Assembly: GCA_021442745.1 (NCBI GenBank) | Contig: JABUSI010000256.1 | Coordinates: 1 to 6,047, forward strand | Reading direction: 5' to 3' | DNA length: 6,047 nt | Origin: Erysipelotrichaceae bacterium | GTDB taxonomy: Bacteria > Bacillota_I > Bacilli_A > Erysipelotrichales > Erysipelotrichaceae | Shown here: piece by piece, positions 1-6,047 of the stretch | Layout: every line of letters starts with the position of its first letter | How positions within the stretch are numbered: position 1 is the stretch's first letter | Position numbers and translations under genes: made by a program | Notes under the pieces: model-generated | Told to the model about the DNA's origin: nothing | Seen by the model: the letters and a program-made list of their open reading frames with translations, nothing else | The model's database searches: none

Positions 1-855
1 AACTTTATGAAAGCGTATCAGGGCGGTGTTACGTCCTGTTGTACGGGTCCGGGCAGTGCGAATGTACTGGGCGGACAGTTTGCGTCCATCAAGACGTACG
101 GACACAGAGTGGATGATATGATCATTCAGTTCCCGGCTGCGATGAAATGTGCATTCGGTGAAAACGTAAAAATGTGTTATCGCAACAAGAGTATCATGAC
201 ACGTATGGCAACGGCTGCTACGTTGCGGGAAACGCTGGCAAAGGCGTTTGAATATTCCGAAAAGAAAAAAGCCGGTGCATCGGATCCGACAAAAATGCCC
301 CCGTTTGACATGAAAATGGAAGCCATGCTGCCGGTTGTCAACAAAGAGATTCCTCTGAAGGCACATGCACATCGTGCGGATGATATTTTTACTGCGATCC
401 GGATTGCGAAGGAATTCGGTGTGAAATTAACGCTGGAACATTGTACGGACGGACATCTGATTGCGGATGATCTGGTAAAGGAAGGATATTGTGCCAATGT
501 GGGTCCTTCTCTGGGTGATAAGAGTAAATTTGAGTTAAAGAACAAATCGTTTGTGACACCGGGTGTTTTAAGCAAAGCCGGTGTACAGGTATCCATTATT
601 ACCGACTCTCCGGTTATTCCTCTGGAATACTTACCGGTCTGTGCCGGACTGGCAGTAAAAGCCGGAATGGATGAATACGAAGCGTATAAGGCGATTACCA
701 TCAATCCTGCCAAAACACTGGGAATCGATCATCGTGTCGGCTCTTTAAAGGTCGGTAAGGATGCGGATGTTGTCATCTGGGATCGTATGCCGATGGACTT
801 GCAGGCAAACGTTGTGATGACCATGATTGACGGTCATATCGTTTACCAAAGATAG
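1..855 (+). CDS. Metal-dependent amidohydrolase, C-terminal part (5' end outside window)
   Basis: The frame is open from base 1 (AAC TTT ATG...), and the ATG at 7 lies inside a conserved stretch (GGVTSCCTGPGSAN), so it is an internal Met and the gene begins upstream of the window. The visible 284 residues resemble the imidazolonepropionase-like amidohydrolases (COG1228 type), cytoplasmic TIM-barrel enzymes that hydrolyse C-N bonds using one or two metal ions. Counting from the Met at 7, metal-site candidates are the His pair in KAHAHRADD (H120, H122), H145 in LEHCTDGH, and D200 in TDSPV. The N-terminal HxH metal motif must lie outside the window. The C-terminus, with AITINPAKTLGID and VGSLKVGKDADVVIWD, is the classic ending of the family, where the chain returns to the small beta-sandwich domain. 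The substrate is unknown. The phospholipase C-like gene starts one base after the stop, which suggests co-transcription. The family assignment is firm; the specific reaction is not. Confidence 0.9.
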   Translation, partial: NFMKAYQGGVTSCCTGPGSANVLGGQFASIKTYGHRVDDMIIQFPAAMKCAFGENVKMCYRNKSIMTRMATAATLRETLAKAFEYSEKKKAGASDPTKMPPFDMKMEAMLPVVNKEIPLKAHAHRADDIFTAIRIAKEFGVKLTLEHCTDGHLIADDLVKEGYCANVGPSLGDKSKFELKNKSFVTPGVLSKAGVQVSIITDSPVIPLEYLPVCAGLAVKAGMDEYEAYKAITINPAKTLGIDHRVGSLKVGKDADVVIWDRMPMDLQANVVMTMIDGHIVYQR

Positions 856-856
856 T

Positions 857-1813
857 ATGCCATCCATACTGACCCATTGTTTCTTTGCGGAAGATGTGAA
901 GAAGGAACTGGAATACGGTTCCTTCTTTTCCCTGTTACAGAAACACGACAAATTGTATCAGTTCGCAAGCAACGGACCGGACCTGTTCTTTTTCTACGGC
1001 TTTTGGCCATGGGTATCCAAAAAAGAAGCAGATACAATCAAGCGTTACGGTTCCCTGCTTCATACGTACCTGGCTAACGAATTGTTTACGACGTTGTTTG
1101 CGCATGTAAAAGAATCGGGAAATGAAGAAGAGATTGCCTGTGTGTGCGGTATCATCTGTCACTGGGCACTGGATAGCACGATTCATCCGTTTGTGTATTC
1201 TGTTGTCGGGAAAGGCACGAAGAAAAACAGCATGCGTCATCGCCAGCTGGAACGGACATGGGATGGTGAATTACTGGTAAAACGCGGAATGTCCCGTGCG
1301 TATTGTCCGTGTGATAAACTGCTGAGGGATGAAACGTCGTTACGACCGTTGCATCGCTTGTACGATACGGTGATTACGGAATTGTGGCAGACGAAACTGC
1401 CGTTTGATAAATTTCGGAAAGCAGTGAAGGATTATGATTGTCTGGAACGTCTGTTGTATGACCCGAACCAATGGAAACGGCCGCTTCTGGAGTTTGCGGA
1501 AACCCTGGTTGGCCGGAAGGGATATATTTCCACAATGATTATCAATCAGAAAAACCGTATACCATGGGATATCCGGAATGCCGAAGGACAAAAGTGGGTA
1601 CATCCCGTCACCAACGAAATCCATACCGAATCGTTGGAACAACTGTATGATATTGCCACAAAGAAAGCGGTAGGATTGATTACACTTCTGGAACGCTACC
1701 TTCAGCAAACGGCATCCCGTAATCAAATCGAAGAGTTTGTCCGAAACCGTAGCTTTTCCACCGATACGGAGGATACGGAAATGCGGTATTTCAGCTTACG
1801 ACAGTCAGAATAG
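857..1813 (+). CDS. Zinc-dependent phospholipase C-like protein
   Basis: This 318-residue protein matches the zinc-dependent phospholipase C family (PF00882 type) by its spaced metal ligands. They are H7 in the N-terminal MPSILTH, D42 in NGPDLFFF, H69 in LLHTYL, the trio H102, D106 and H110 in CHWALDSTIHP, and H128 with E132 in RHRQLE (HxxxE). These correspond in order to the His/Asp/Glu set that binds three zincs in Bacillus phospholipase C. No signal peptide or membrane segment is visible, so it looks cytoplasmic, unlike the secreted toxins; its true substrate is therefore uncertain. I chose ATG 857 over the in-frame ATG 827 because family members begin with this short Met-Pro-Ser...His segment. 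The earlier start would add ten unrelated residues and overlap the upstream gene. The ribosome binding site is weak (AAAGA at 848-852), so translation may be coupled to the upstream amidohydrolase, whose stop is one base away. The last third (after about residue 200) carries no motif I recognise. Confidence 0.85.
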   Translation: MPSILTHCFFAEDVKKELEYGSFFSLLQKHDKLYQFASNGPDLFFFYGFWPWVSKKEADTIKRYGSLLHTYLANELFTTLFAHVKESGNEEEIACVCGIICHWALDSTIHPFVYSVVGKGTKKNSMRHRQLERTWDGELLVKRGMSRAYCPCDKLLRDETSLRPLHRLYDTVITELWQTKLPFDKFRKAVKDYDCLERLLYDPNQWKRPLLEFAETLVGRKGYISTMIINQKNRIPWDIRNAEGQKWVHPVTNEIHTESLEQLYDIATKKAVGLITLLERYLQQTASRNQIEEFVRNRSFSTDTEDTEMRYFSLRQSE

Positions 1814-1829
1814 GATTCTGACTGTTTTT
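1801..1829 (+). terminator. Rho-independent terminator overlapping the end of the phospholipase C-like gene
   Basis: A perfect 11-bp inverted repeat (ACAGTCAGAAT at 1801-1811, ATTCTGACTGT at 1815-1825) encloses a 3-base AGG loop. A run of five T follows at 1825-1829, the first T also closing the stem. The stop codon TAG (1811-1813) starts on the last base of the left arm and runs into the loop, so the final codons of the gene form the hairpin. There is no matching A-tract on the left side, so it should act only on plus-strand transcripts. It would separate the amidohydrolase/phospholipase-like unit from the next operon. Confidence 0.88.
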
Positions 1830-1832
1830 CTG

Positions 1833-1841
1833 TGTTATACT
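1833..1841 (+). promoter_or_regulatory. Candidate extended -10 promoter for the phosphodiesterase operon
   Basis: TG-T-TATACT is an extended -10 element of the housekeeping sigma type (TG at 1833-1834, TATACT at 1836-1841). No good -35 box is found at 16-18 bases upstream, where the sequence falls in the terminator stem; extended -10 promoters often tolerate this. Transcription would begin near 1848, giving a leader of only about 14 bases before ATG 1862. Placement just after a terminator and just before a gene supports it, but no operator or riboswitch is visible. Confidence 0.6.
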
Positions 1842-1848
1842 AAAACGT

Positions 1849-1853
1849 GGAAG
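1849..1853 (+). promoter_or_regulatory. Ribosome binding site that selects ATG 1862
   Basis: GGAAG at 1849-1853, preceded by T, is a reasonable Shine-Dalgarno match eight bases before ATG 1862. The in-frame GTG at 1847 overlaps it and would lie at or before the predicted transcription start, and the ATG at 1856 is too close. The site therefore favours ATG 1862. Confidence 0.65.
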
Positions 1854-1861
1854 TGATGATT

Positions 1862-2968
1862 ATGAAGACAGTAAAACCGGATTATCAAACGGGATTAATC
1901 AACCTGATGGCAAGTATTCTGAAATATCACGGGTGTGAACCGACACACAATACGCATCCGGTTGCCGATCAGATCTTAAGCAGAAGGTACGATTCGGTAT
2001 TTCTGCTTTTGATAGACGGTATGGGTGAAAAGATTCTGGAAGAACATTTACCGGAAGACAGTTTTTTGCGGAAACATATGATTACATCGATGACGACGGT
2101 ATATCCGAGTACGACGGTAGCGGCTACCACAGCGGTTATTACCGGAGAAACACCGTATGAAACCGGGTGGATCGGGTGGCATCAGTATTTCCGGGAACTG
2201 GATGCCTATAACGTGATGTTTCTGAGTCAGGATTATTATTCCGGAAAACCGACACCGTATGATTACGCCTACAAAGCCGTACCGTTGCGTACAATGGGGG
2301 ATAAAATCCGGACAAACGGATATCAGTATCAGGAAGTGTACCCGCCGTTCCGCCCGAATGGCGTACATTCGATGGAGGAAATGACCAAACGGTTACAGGA
2401 ATTGTCTGAGACGTATCATCACGGGTATCTGTATGCGTACTGGGATAAGTTTGATTCCCTGATGCATGTTGTCGGACCGCATGATGGTAAAGTGAAGGAA
2501 GAACTGGAAAACATCAATAAACTGCTGGAAGACCTCAGCAAAGACTGGCCGGAAAATCAGCTGTTATTAGTCATTGCCGATCACGGACAGATTGAAATAG
2601 AAACGAAGAATATGATGGATCATCCGGAACTGATGGCTTGTATGAACCGGTTGCCTTCGGTGGAGCCGAGAGCCATCTGTATGGATGTCAAAGAAGAAAA
2701 AAAGGAAGAATTTAAGAAAACCTTCACAGAATATTACGGAAATGATTTTATACTGTATACAAGGGACGAATGGTATCGGGAGGGATACTTCGGAACCGGA
2801 AAGAAAAGCGAACGACTGGATGACTTTACGGGCAATTTTATCGCTGCTGCGATATCAGACGTATCTTTGGTTGCCCTGGAAGAAGGAAAAACCCGTCCTT
2901 GCATCGGCGATCATGCCGGATTGAGTGAACAGGAAATGATGATTCCGTTGATTCGCATCGGAGGATAA
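1862..2968 (+). CDS. Alkaline-phosphatase-superfamily phosphodiesterase/nucleotide pyrophosphatase-like protein
   Basis: The 368-residue product has the two-metal active site of the alkaline phosphatase superfamily, closest to the type I phosphodiesterase/nucleotide pyrophosphatase branch (PF01663 type). In order: D52 in LLIDGMGE; the nucleophile segment VYPSTTVAATTAVITG, with T84 or T85 as catalytic Thr; the WDKFDSLMH block with D195, D198 and H202; D240 and H241 in VIADHGQ; and H351 in GDHAGLSEQE near the C-terminus. All expected metal ligands appear present, so it should be active. Such enzymes cleave phosphodiesters or phosphomonoesters, but the substrate cannot be read here. There is no signal peptide or membrane helix, pointing to the cytoplasm. 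The start at 1862 rests on GGAAG at 1849-1853; upstream in-frame GTG 1847 would add only five residues. It is the first gene of a two-gene operon with the nucleotidyltransferase, four bases downstream. Its last codons contain that gene's ribosome binding site. Confidence 0.87.
   Translation: MKTVKPDYQTGLINLMASILKYHGCEPTHNTHPVADQILSRRYDSVFLLLIDGMGEKILEEHLPEDSFLRKHMITSMTTVYPSTTVAATTAVITGETPYETGWIGWHQYFRELDAYNVMFLSQDYYSGKPTPYDYAYKAVPLRTMGDKIRTNGYQYQEVYPPFRPNGVHSMEEMTKRLQELSETYHHGYLYAYWDKFDSLMHVVGPHDGKVKEELENINKLLEDLSKDWPENQLLLVIADHGQIEIETKNMMDHPELMACMNRLPSVEPRAICMDVKEEKKEEFKKTFTEYYGNDFILYTRDEWYREGYFGTGKKSERLDDFTGNFIAAAISDVSLVALEEGKTRPCIGDHAGLSEQEMMIPLIRIGG
2960..2964 (+). promoter_or_regulatory. 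Strong ribosome binding site of the nucleotidyltransferase gene
   Basis: GGAGG at 2960-2964 lies eight bases before ATG 2973 and within the last codons (Ile-Gly-Gly) of the phosphodiesterase gene. It fixes the downstream start and, with the four-base gap, implies translation of both genes from one transcript. Confidence 0.88.
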
Positions 2969-2972
2969 ACAT

Positions 2973-3869
2973 ATGAAAAAACCGGTATTAACAATATTGG
3001 CAGCAGGTATGGGAAGCCGTTACGGCGGACTCAAACAGATTGATACGGTAGGAAATAACGGAGAATGCATCATCGATTTCTCTATTTACGATGCGTATCG
3101 GGCAGGATTTGAAGACGTATATCTGATTATCCGGAAGGAACATGAAGAAGCGTTTGACGAAGCACTGGGGAAAAAAGTACGTAACAAGATGAATCTGCAT
3201 TACGTATACCAGGATATGAACGATTTACCGGAAGGATATACGATGCCGGAAGAGCGGGTAAAACCGTGGGGAACGACCCATGCGTTACTGGCACTAAGAA
3301 ACAAAGTGGACGCACCGTTTATGATCATCAATGCCGATGATTTCTATGGCCGGGAATCGTTTGAAGTAATGTATCGGTTCTTAAGCGAAGAGTGTAATGA
3401 CGATTGTTTCGGAATGGTCGGTTATCATCTGGAGAATACGATTTCCGAACACGGAACCGTAACCCGGGCAGTGTGTGAAACGAAAGACGGGTATCTGGAT
3501 CACATCACGGAAGTGAAGAACATTCGGAAAACAGAACAGGGCGCTATGAATGCGGATACGAATGAAATGATTTCCGATGGCCTGGTATCGATGAACTACT
3601 GGGGATTTACGCCGAAAATGTTTGATTTGTGTGAGGGAGTGTTCAGGGATTTCCTTGACCGGGAATACGCGGACAATCCGCTGACATGTGAACACGTCAT
3701 TCCGACGGCTGTCGGTACGTTGTTGTCAGAAAATAAGATTAAAGTGAAAATGCTGACTTCCTCAGCCAAGTGGTTCGGGGTTACGTATAAGGAAGACAAA
3801 CCGAACGTTGTAAAAAATCTGGAAGACTACAAACAACAGGGATTGTATCCGTTTGATTTGTGGAAATAA
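2973..3869 (+). CDS. Nucleotidyltransferase family protein (sugar-phosphate nucleotidyltransferase-like)
   Basis: This 298-residue protein belongs to the GT-A-like NTP-transferase fold, which joins an NTP with a phosphorylated sugar or alcohol to give an NDP-activated product and pyrophosphate. The N-terminus has the nucleotide-binding signature LAAGMGSRYGGLKQ (residues 9-22), with G12, R16 and K21 as likely phosphate contacts. KPWGTTHALL (97-106) resembles the base-recognition segment. NADDFYG (120-126) supplies the Asp that coordinates magnesium. The length fits a single catalytic domain without the left-handed beta-helix found in GlmU or GlgC. The start is set by GGAGG at 2960-2964. Closely similar stand-alone proteins are common in gut Bacillota and Bacteroidota and are usually annotated only as nucleotidyltransferase; the substrate is unknown. 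It could make an activated sugar or a CDP- or UDP-linked headgroup. Coupling to the upstream phosphodiesterase suggests they act on related phosphorylated compounds, which is inference. A terminator hairpin begins on the last base of the stop codon. Confidence 0.88.
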   Translation: MKKPVLTILAAGMGSRYGGLKQIDTVGNNGECIIDFSIYDAYRAGFEDVYLIIRKEHEEAFDEALGKKVRNKMNLHYVYQDMNDLPEGYTMPEERVKPWGTTHALLALRNKVDAPFMIINADDFYGRESFEVMYRFLSEECNDDCFGMVGYHLENTISEHGTVTRAVCETKDGYLDHITEVKNIRKTEQGAMNADTNEMISDGLVSMNYWGFTPKMFDLCEGVFRDFLDREYADNPLTCEHVIPTAVGTLLSENKIKVKMLTSSAKWFGVTYKEDKPNVVKNLEDYKQQGLYPFDLWK

Positions 3870-3892
3870 AAAACGGGAGCAATCCCGTTTTT
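3869..3892. terminator. Bidirectional rho-independent terminator between convergent genes
   Basis: A perfect 10-bp inverted repeat (AAAAACGGGA at 3869-3878, TCCCGTTTTT at 3883-3892) encloses a GCAA loop, a GNRA-type tetraloop in the plus-strand RNA. The right arm ends in five T and the left arm begins with an A-tract (3868-3873), so it can terminate transcripts from both sides. It starts on the last base of the nucleotidyltransferase stop (TAA, 3867-3869) and ends one base before the addA stop (3893-3895 on the minus strand). The whole space between the two genes is terminator. Confidence 0.92.
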
Positions 3893-6047
3893 CTATGGTT
3901 TGATTGGCAGAAAGGTCTGTAAGGTGAAACTGTACAGGTATCCTTCGATGGAATGATGCGGATAGAGAATCCGGAGTGCTTTCATGTATGCCTGAATCTG
4001 AACCTGATAGCGTTCCTTTAATTCCCCGGCAGTAACACCGCGGTCGGATTTGAAGTCGACAAGCCAGACATTGGTATCGTCTTTGGCCATGTAGTCCATA
4101 AATCCGTGTGTCAAAACATTGTCCTGTTCGACCAGAAAACTCAGTTCTTTATGAACGTCCAGTTTCTGCAGTTTCTGAAACAGCGGTTGATTGGACAGGG
4201 CTAACAATTGCCGGATGTCCGTTTCGTTCAGGGACGGCATGACCGCTTGGATTTCTTCTGCGGTCCATGGGCGGTTAGGCAACAGTTCGACGGCTTTGTG
4301 CATGTCGGTACCGCGTTGGGTTTCTTTGACAGGGTTTTTCAAATTTAACTTCGGAAGACGACGGTATTCCAGGGAAGAAGGGGAAACAATGCCGGTTTCT
4401 TCCTTTGGAATGTTGCAGAAACATTGCGGATGTAATTCTGTTTGTAGTCGTTGTTCGGCTTTCCCGATATGGAATGAGGCAGGGACTTCTTTAAAGATAT
4501 ACGGCGTTCGTAATTTTTGGGAAGCGGAAAGAATCAGAGAGGTCATACCTTTGCCGGATATGACTAACGGAAGACCGACCGGTCCGTAGTCTTTGACTTC
4601 TTTACCGGAATCGACCAGAATCATTTTCCGGGAAGCACGCGTTAATGCTACGTACAGCAGGCGGATGAGTTCGGCGTGTTCTTCCATCGTATATTTGTGC
4701 TCCATCGCTATCCACTGGTAGGAAGGATACACGCGTCCGTATGGGGCAACGTGGTGTTTTAACGCAATACCTAACGCAGAATCCGTAAACGGCTGGTTTA
4801 ATCCCTGGATTTTTGTCACACTGCTTGACCAGTAGAATACTACCGGGAATTGTAAGCCTTTGGACTGGTGAATGGTCATGACTTTGACGACATCATCGGT
4901 ACCGGAAGCACAGATGGCTTCCGGTGCGTCTGCTTCCTGAATCATGGACAGATAATGCAGATACGCATACAAATCGGTACCATGCAATTGTTCATAGGTA
5001 TGAATCTGGTCCAGAAACAAGTCAATGTTTGTCTGATCCTGTAATGTGCAATGGGAATAATAGTAGGAATTGATGGTCAGAATGTACGATACGGCTTCAT
5101 AAATGCCTTGTTGCTGTACCAAAAGACGCACGGCTTCGATATCGTTGTGAATCGGATGGGACGGATTCAATGTACGGATCAGCGGGTTATTCCGATCCTG
5201 TATCCGGATATGTGCCAGGTCGGTAAAGGACAGATGATACAGGGAAGACGATAATACGGTTGTACAGGCAATATCATCGCTTTCATTGGCGACCAGTTTC
5301 AGAAACTGTACGATATCCTGAATCGGACGGGATGAGTAGAATCCTCCCTTGGTATTCATGGAATACGGAATGTTTGCCTCCTGGAATGCCTGACGCAAGT
5401 CATCTTTGATGGCATGGGAACGTACCAGTACGCAATAGTCACTCCATTTGGTAAACTGCGTGGTCTGTTTCATTTCCAGTATTTTCTGGGCAATGTAGTG
5501 GGCACGGTCGGAAGAGAACCGGTTCGGTTGGTCCGGAGTGTCCTCTTCGCTGTCTGCTTTTTCCGTAATGACGTAATGGAATTCCACCGGCAGTAGTCCG
5601 TGGTCTTCCTGCAAGTCACTTCCGATGGAGACAAAGTCTTCCTGTATGTATTTCTGATCCAATCCTTCGATGTTCATCAGTTGGGCGAACAATTGATTCG
5701 AGAATTCCACAATGGATTTTTGGGAACGGAAGTTGTTGGCCAGGTGGATGACGTGGTTTCTGTCGTCTTCGATATTCGCCAGACCAGCCATAATCTGCGG
5801 TTTGGCACCGCGGAAGCGATAAATGGATTGCTTGACGTCACCGACACGGAATACGTTGGTGCCGTTTGATAACAGGTCGACGATTTCGTTCTGCAGTTCG
5901 TTGGTATCCTGGAATTCGTCCACGAGAATTTCCTTGAACCGGTTCCGGTAAATCCCGGCGACGCGGAAATTTTCCGCAATTAAAATCTGATAGGCCCAGG
6001 CTTCCACATCCGTGAAGTCCATGCCGTGATGATTGATTTTTTCCTGC
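3893..6047 (-). CDS. addA: ATP-dependent helicase/nuclease subunit A (AddA), C-terminal part (5' end outside window)
   Basis: The frame stays open to the window edge (QEKINHHG precedes the Met at 6022), so the gene continues past 6047 and that Met is internal. About 717 residues are visible. Counting from that Met, UvrD-type helicase motifs appear in order: ILVDEFQDTN (32-41, Walker B), GDVKQSIYRFRGAKP (61-75), NNFRS (96-100), VMTIHQSKG (near 380-390) and YVALTRASR (near 455-465). A RecB-family nuclease domain follows, with GTDMH (near 570), GFMDYM (near 642), LVDFKSD (near 656) and QIQAY, giving the D...DxK...QxxxY site, apparently intact. FTDVEAWAYQIL matches the FDDLE...QIL segment that precedes motif II in AddA. 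The Walker A motif and the N-terminal third lie outside the window. AddA works with AddB to resect double-strand breaks for RecA-dependent repair, the Bacillota equivalent of RecBCD. addB would be expected upstream on the minus strand, beyond the right edge. PcrA/UvrD is excluded by the nuclease domain. Confidence 0.95.
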   Translation of the reverse strand, partial: QEKINHHGMDFTDVEAWAYQILIAENFRVAGIYRNRFKEILVDEFQDTNELQNEIVDLLSNGTNVFRVGDVKQSIYRFRGAKPQIMAGLANIEDDRNHVIHLANNFRSQKSIVEFSNQLFAQLMNIEGLDQKYIQEDFVSIGSDLQEDHGLLPVEFHYVITEKADSEEDTPDQPNRFSSDRAHYIAQKILEMKQTTQFTKWSDYCVLVRSHAIKDDLRQAFQEANIPYSMNTKGGFYSSRPIQDIVQFLKLVANESDDIACTTVLSSSLYHLSFTDLAHIRIQDRNNPLIRTLNPSHPIHNDIEAVRLLVQQQGIYEAVSYILTINSYYYSHCTLQDQTNIDLFLDQIHTYEQLHGTDLYAYLHYLSMIQEADAPEAICASGTDDVVKVMTIHQSKGLQFPVVFYWSSSVTKIQGLNQPFTDSALGIALKHHVAPYGRVYPSYQWIAMEHKYTMEEHAELIRLLYVALTRASRKMILVDSGKEVKDYGPVGLPLVISGKGMTSLILSASQKLRTPYIFKEVPASFHIGKAEQRLQTELHPQCFCNIPKEETGIVSPSSLEYRRLPKLNLKNPVKETQRGTDMHKAVELLPNRPWTAEEIQAVMPSLNETDIRQLLALSNQPLFQKLQKLDVHKELSFLVEQDNVLTHGFMDYMAKDDTNVWLVDFKSDRGVTAGELKERYQVQIQAYMKALRILYPHHSIEGYLYSFTLQTFLPIKP

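Noticed and set aside
177..713. A 178-codon minus-strand open frame inside the amidohydrolase gene
   Set aside because: It is antisense to a strongly conserved enzyme, its translation shows no family motif, and it has no convincing ribosome binding site. It is a shadow of the real gene.
827..856. ATG 827 as the start of the phospholipase C-like gene
   Set aside because: It would overlap the amidohydrolase by 29 bases and add ten residues before the conserved MPSILTH start that carries the first zinc-ligand His.
1340..1726. A minus-strand open frame within the phospholipase C-like gene
   Set aside because: The translated sequence is low in recognisable structure and lies wholly antisense to a gene with conserved metal ligands.
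1847..1861. GTG 1847 or ATG 1856 as the phosphodiesterase start
   Set aside because: GTG 1847 sits on top of the ribosome binding site and at the predicted transcription start. ATG 1856 is only two bases from GGAAG. ATG 1862 has proper spacing.
5600..5869. An 89-codon plus-strand open frame opposite addA
   Set aside because: It is antisense to helicase motifs II-IV of AddA and lacks family features or a good ribosome binding site.
6020..6022. The Met codon at 6022 as the addA start
   Set aside because: The frame stays open to the window edge, and the sequence around it matches the interior of AddA just before motif II; the Walker A region must lie beyond the window.
3893..6047. The helicase/nuclease as part of an anti-phage defence island
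   Set aside because: The motif order is that of housekeeping AddA, and no restriction, toxin, phage or transposase gene accompanies it here.

Overview
The window reads as ordinary chromosomal DNA of a low-to-moderate GC member of the Bacillota. The AddA-type recombination helicase/nuclease at the right end is the usual Bacillota counterpart of RecB. Closely packed genes, GGAGG-type ribosome binding sites and short hairpin-plus-T-run terminators fit the same group. An Erysipelotrichia-like host is a guess from general protein character only. I see no insertion sequence, phage gene, tRNA, rRNA, CRISPR array or long repeat.

Layout, left to right. (1) Positions 1-855 (+) hold the C-terminal part of a metal-dependent amidohydrolase. 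(2) Positions 857-1813 (+) hold a zinc-dependent phospholipase C-like protein, starting one base after the amidohydrolase stop codon. Its own stop codon lies inside a strong terminator hairpin (1801-1829). (3) A compact extended -10 promoter candidate (1833-1841) follows at once and would drive a two-gene operon: an alkaline-phosphatase-superfamily phosphodiesterase (1862-2968) and a sugar-nucleotidyltransferase-like protein (2973-3869), four bases apart. (4) A hairpin with A- and T-tracts (3869-3892) separates this operon from a convergent gene. (5) Positions 3893-6047 (-) hold the C-terminal part of addA, running off the right edge.

The first two genes are probably co-transcribed; the next two form a separate short operon. 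A phospholipase C-like protein, a phosphodiesterase/phosphatase and a nucleotidyltransferase in a row suggest handling of phosphorylated small molecules or lipid/cell-surface headgroups. That link is inference: no substrate can be read from the sequence. AddA is a DNA repair enzyme and is functionally unrelated to its neighbours.

The coding sequences cover nearly the whole window and no gap exceeds 50 bases. I did not find a clearly undescribed system. The points most worth checking are the tightly fused regulatory junctions, the phosphodiesterase/nucleotidyltransferase pair, and a possible active-site variation in the amidohydrolase.
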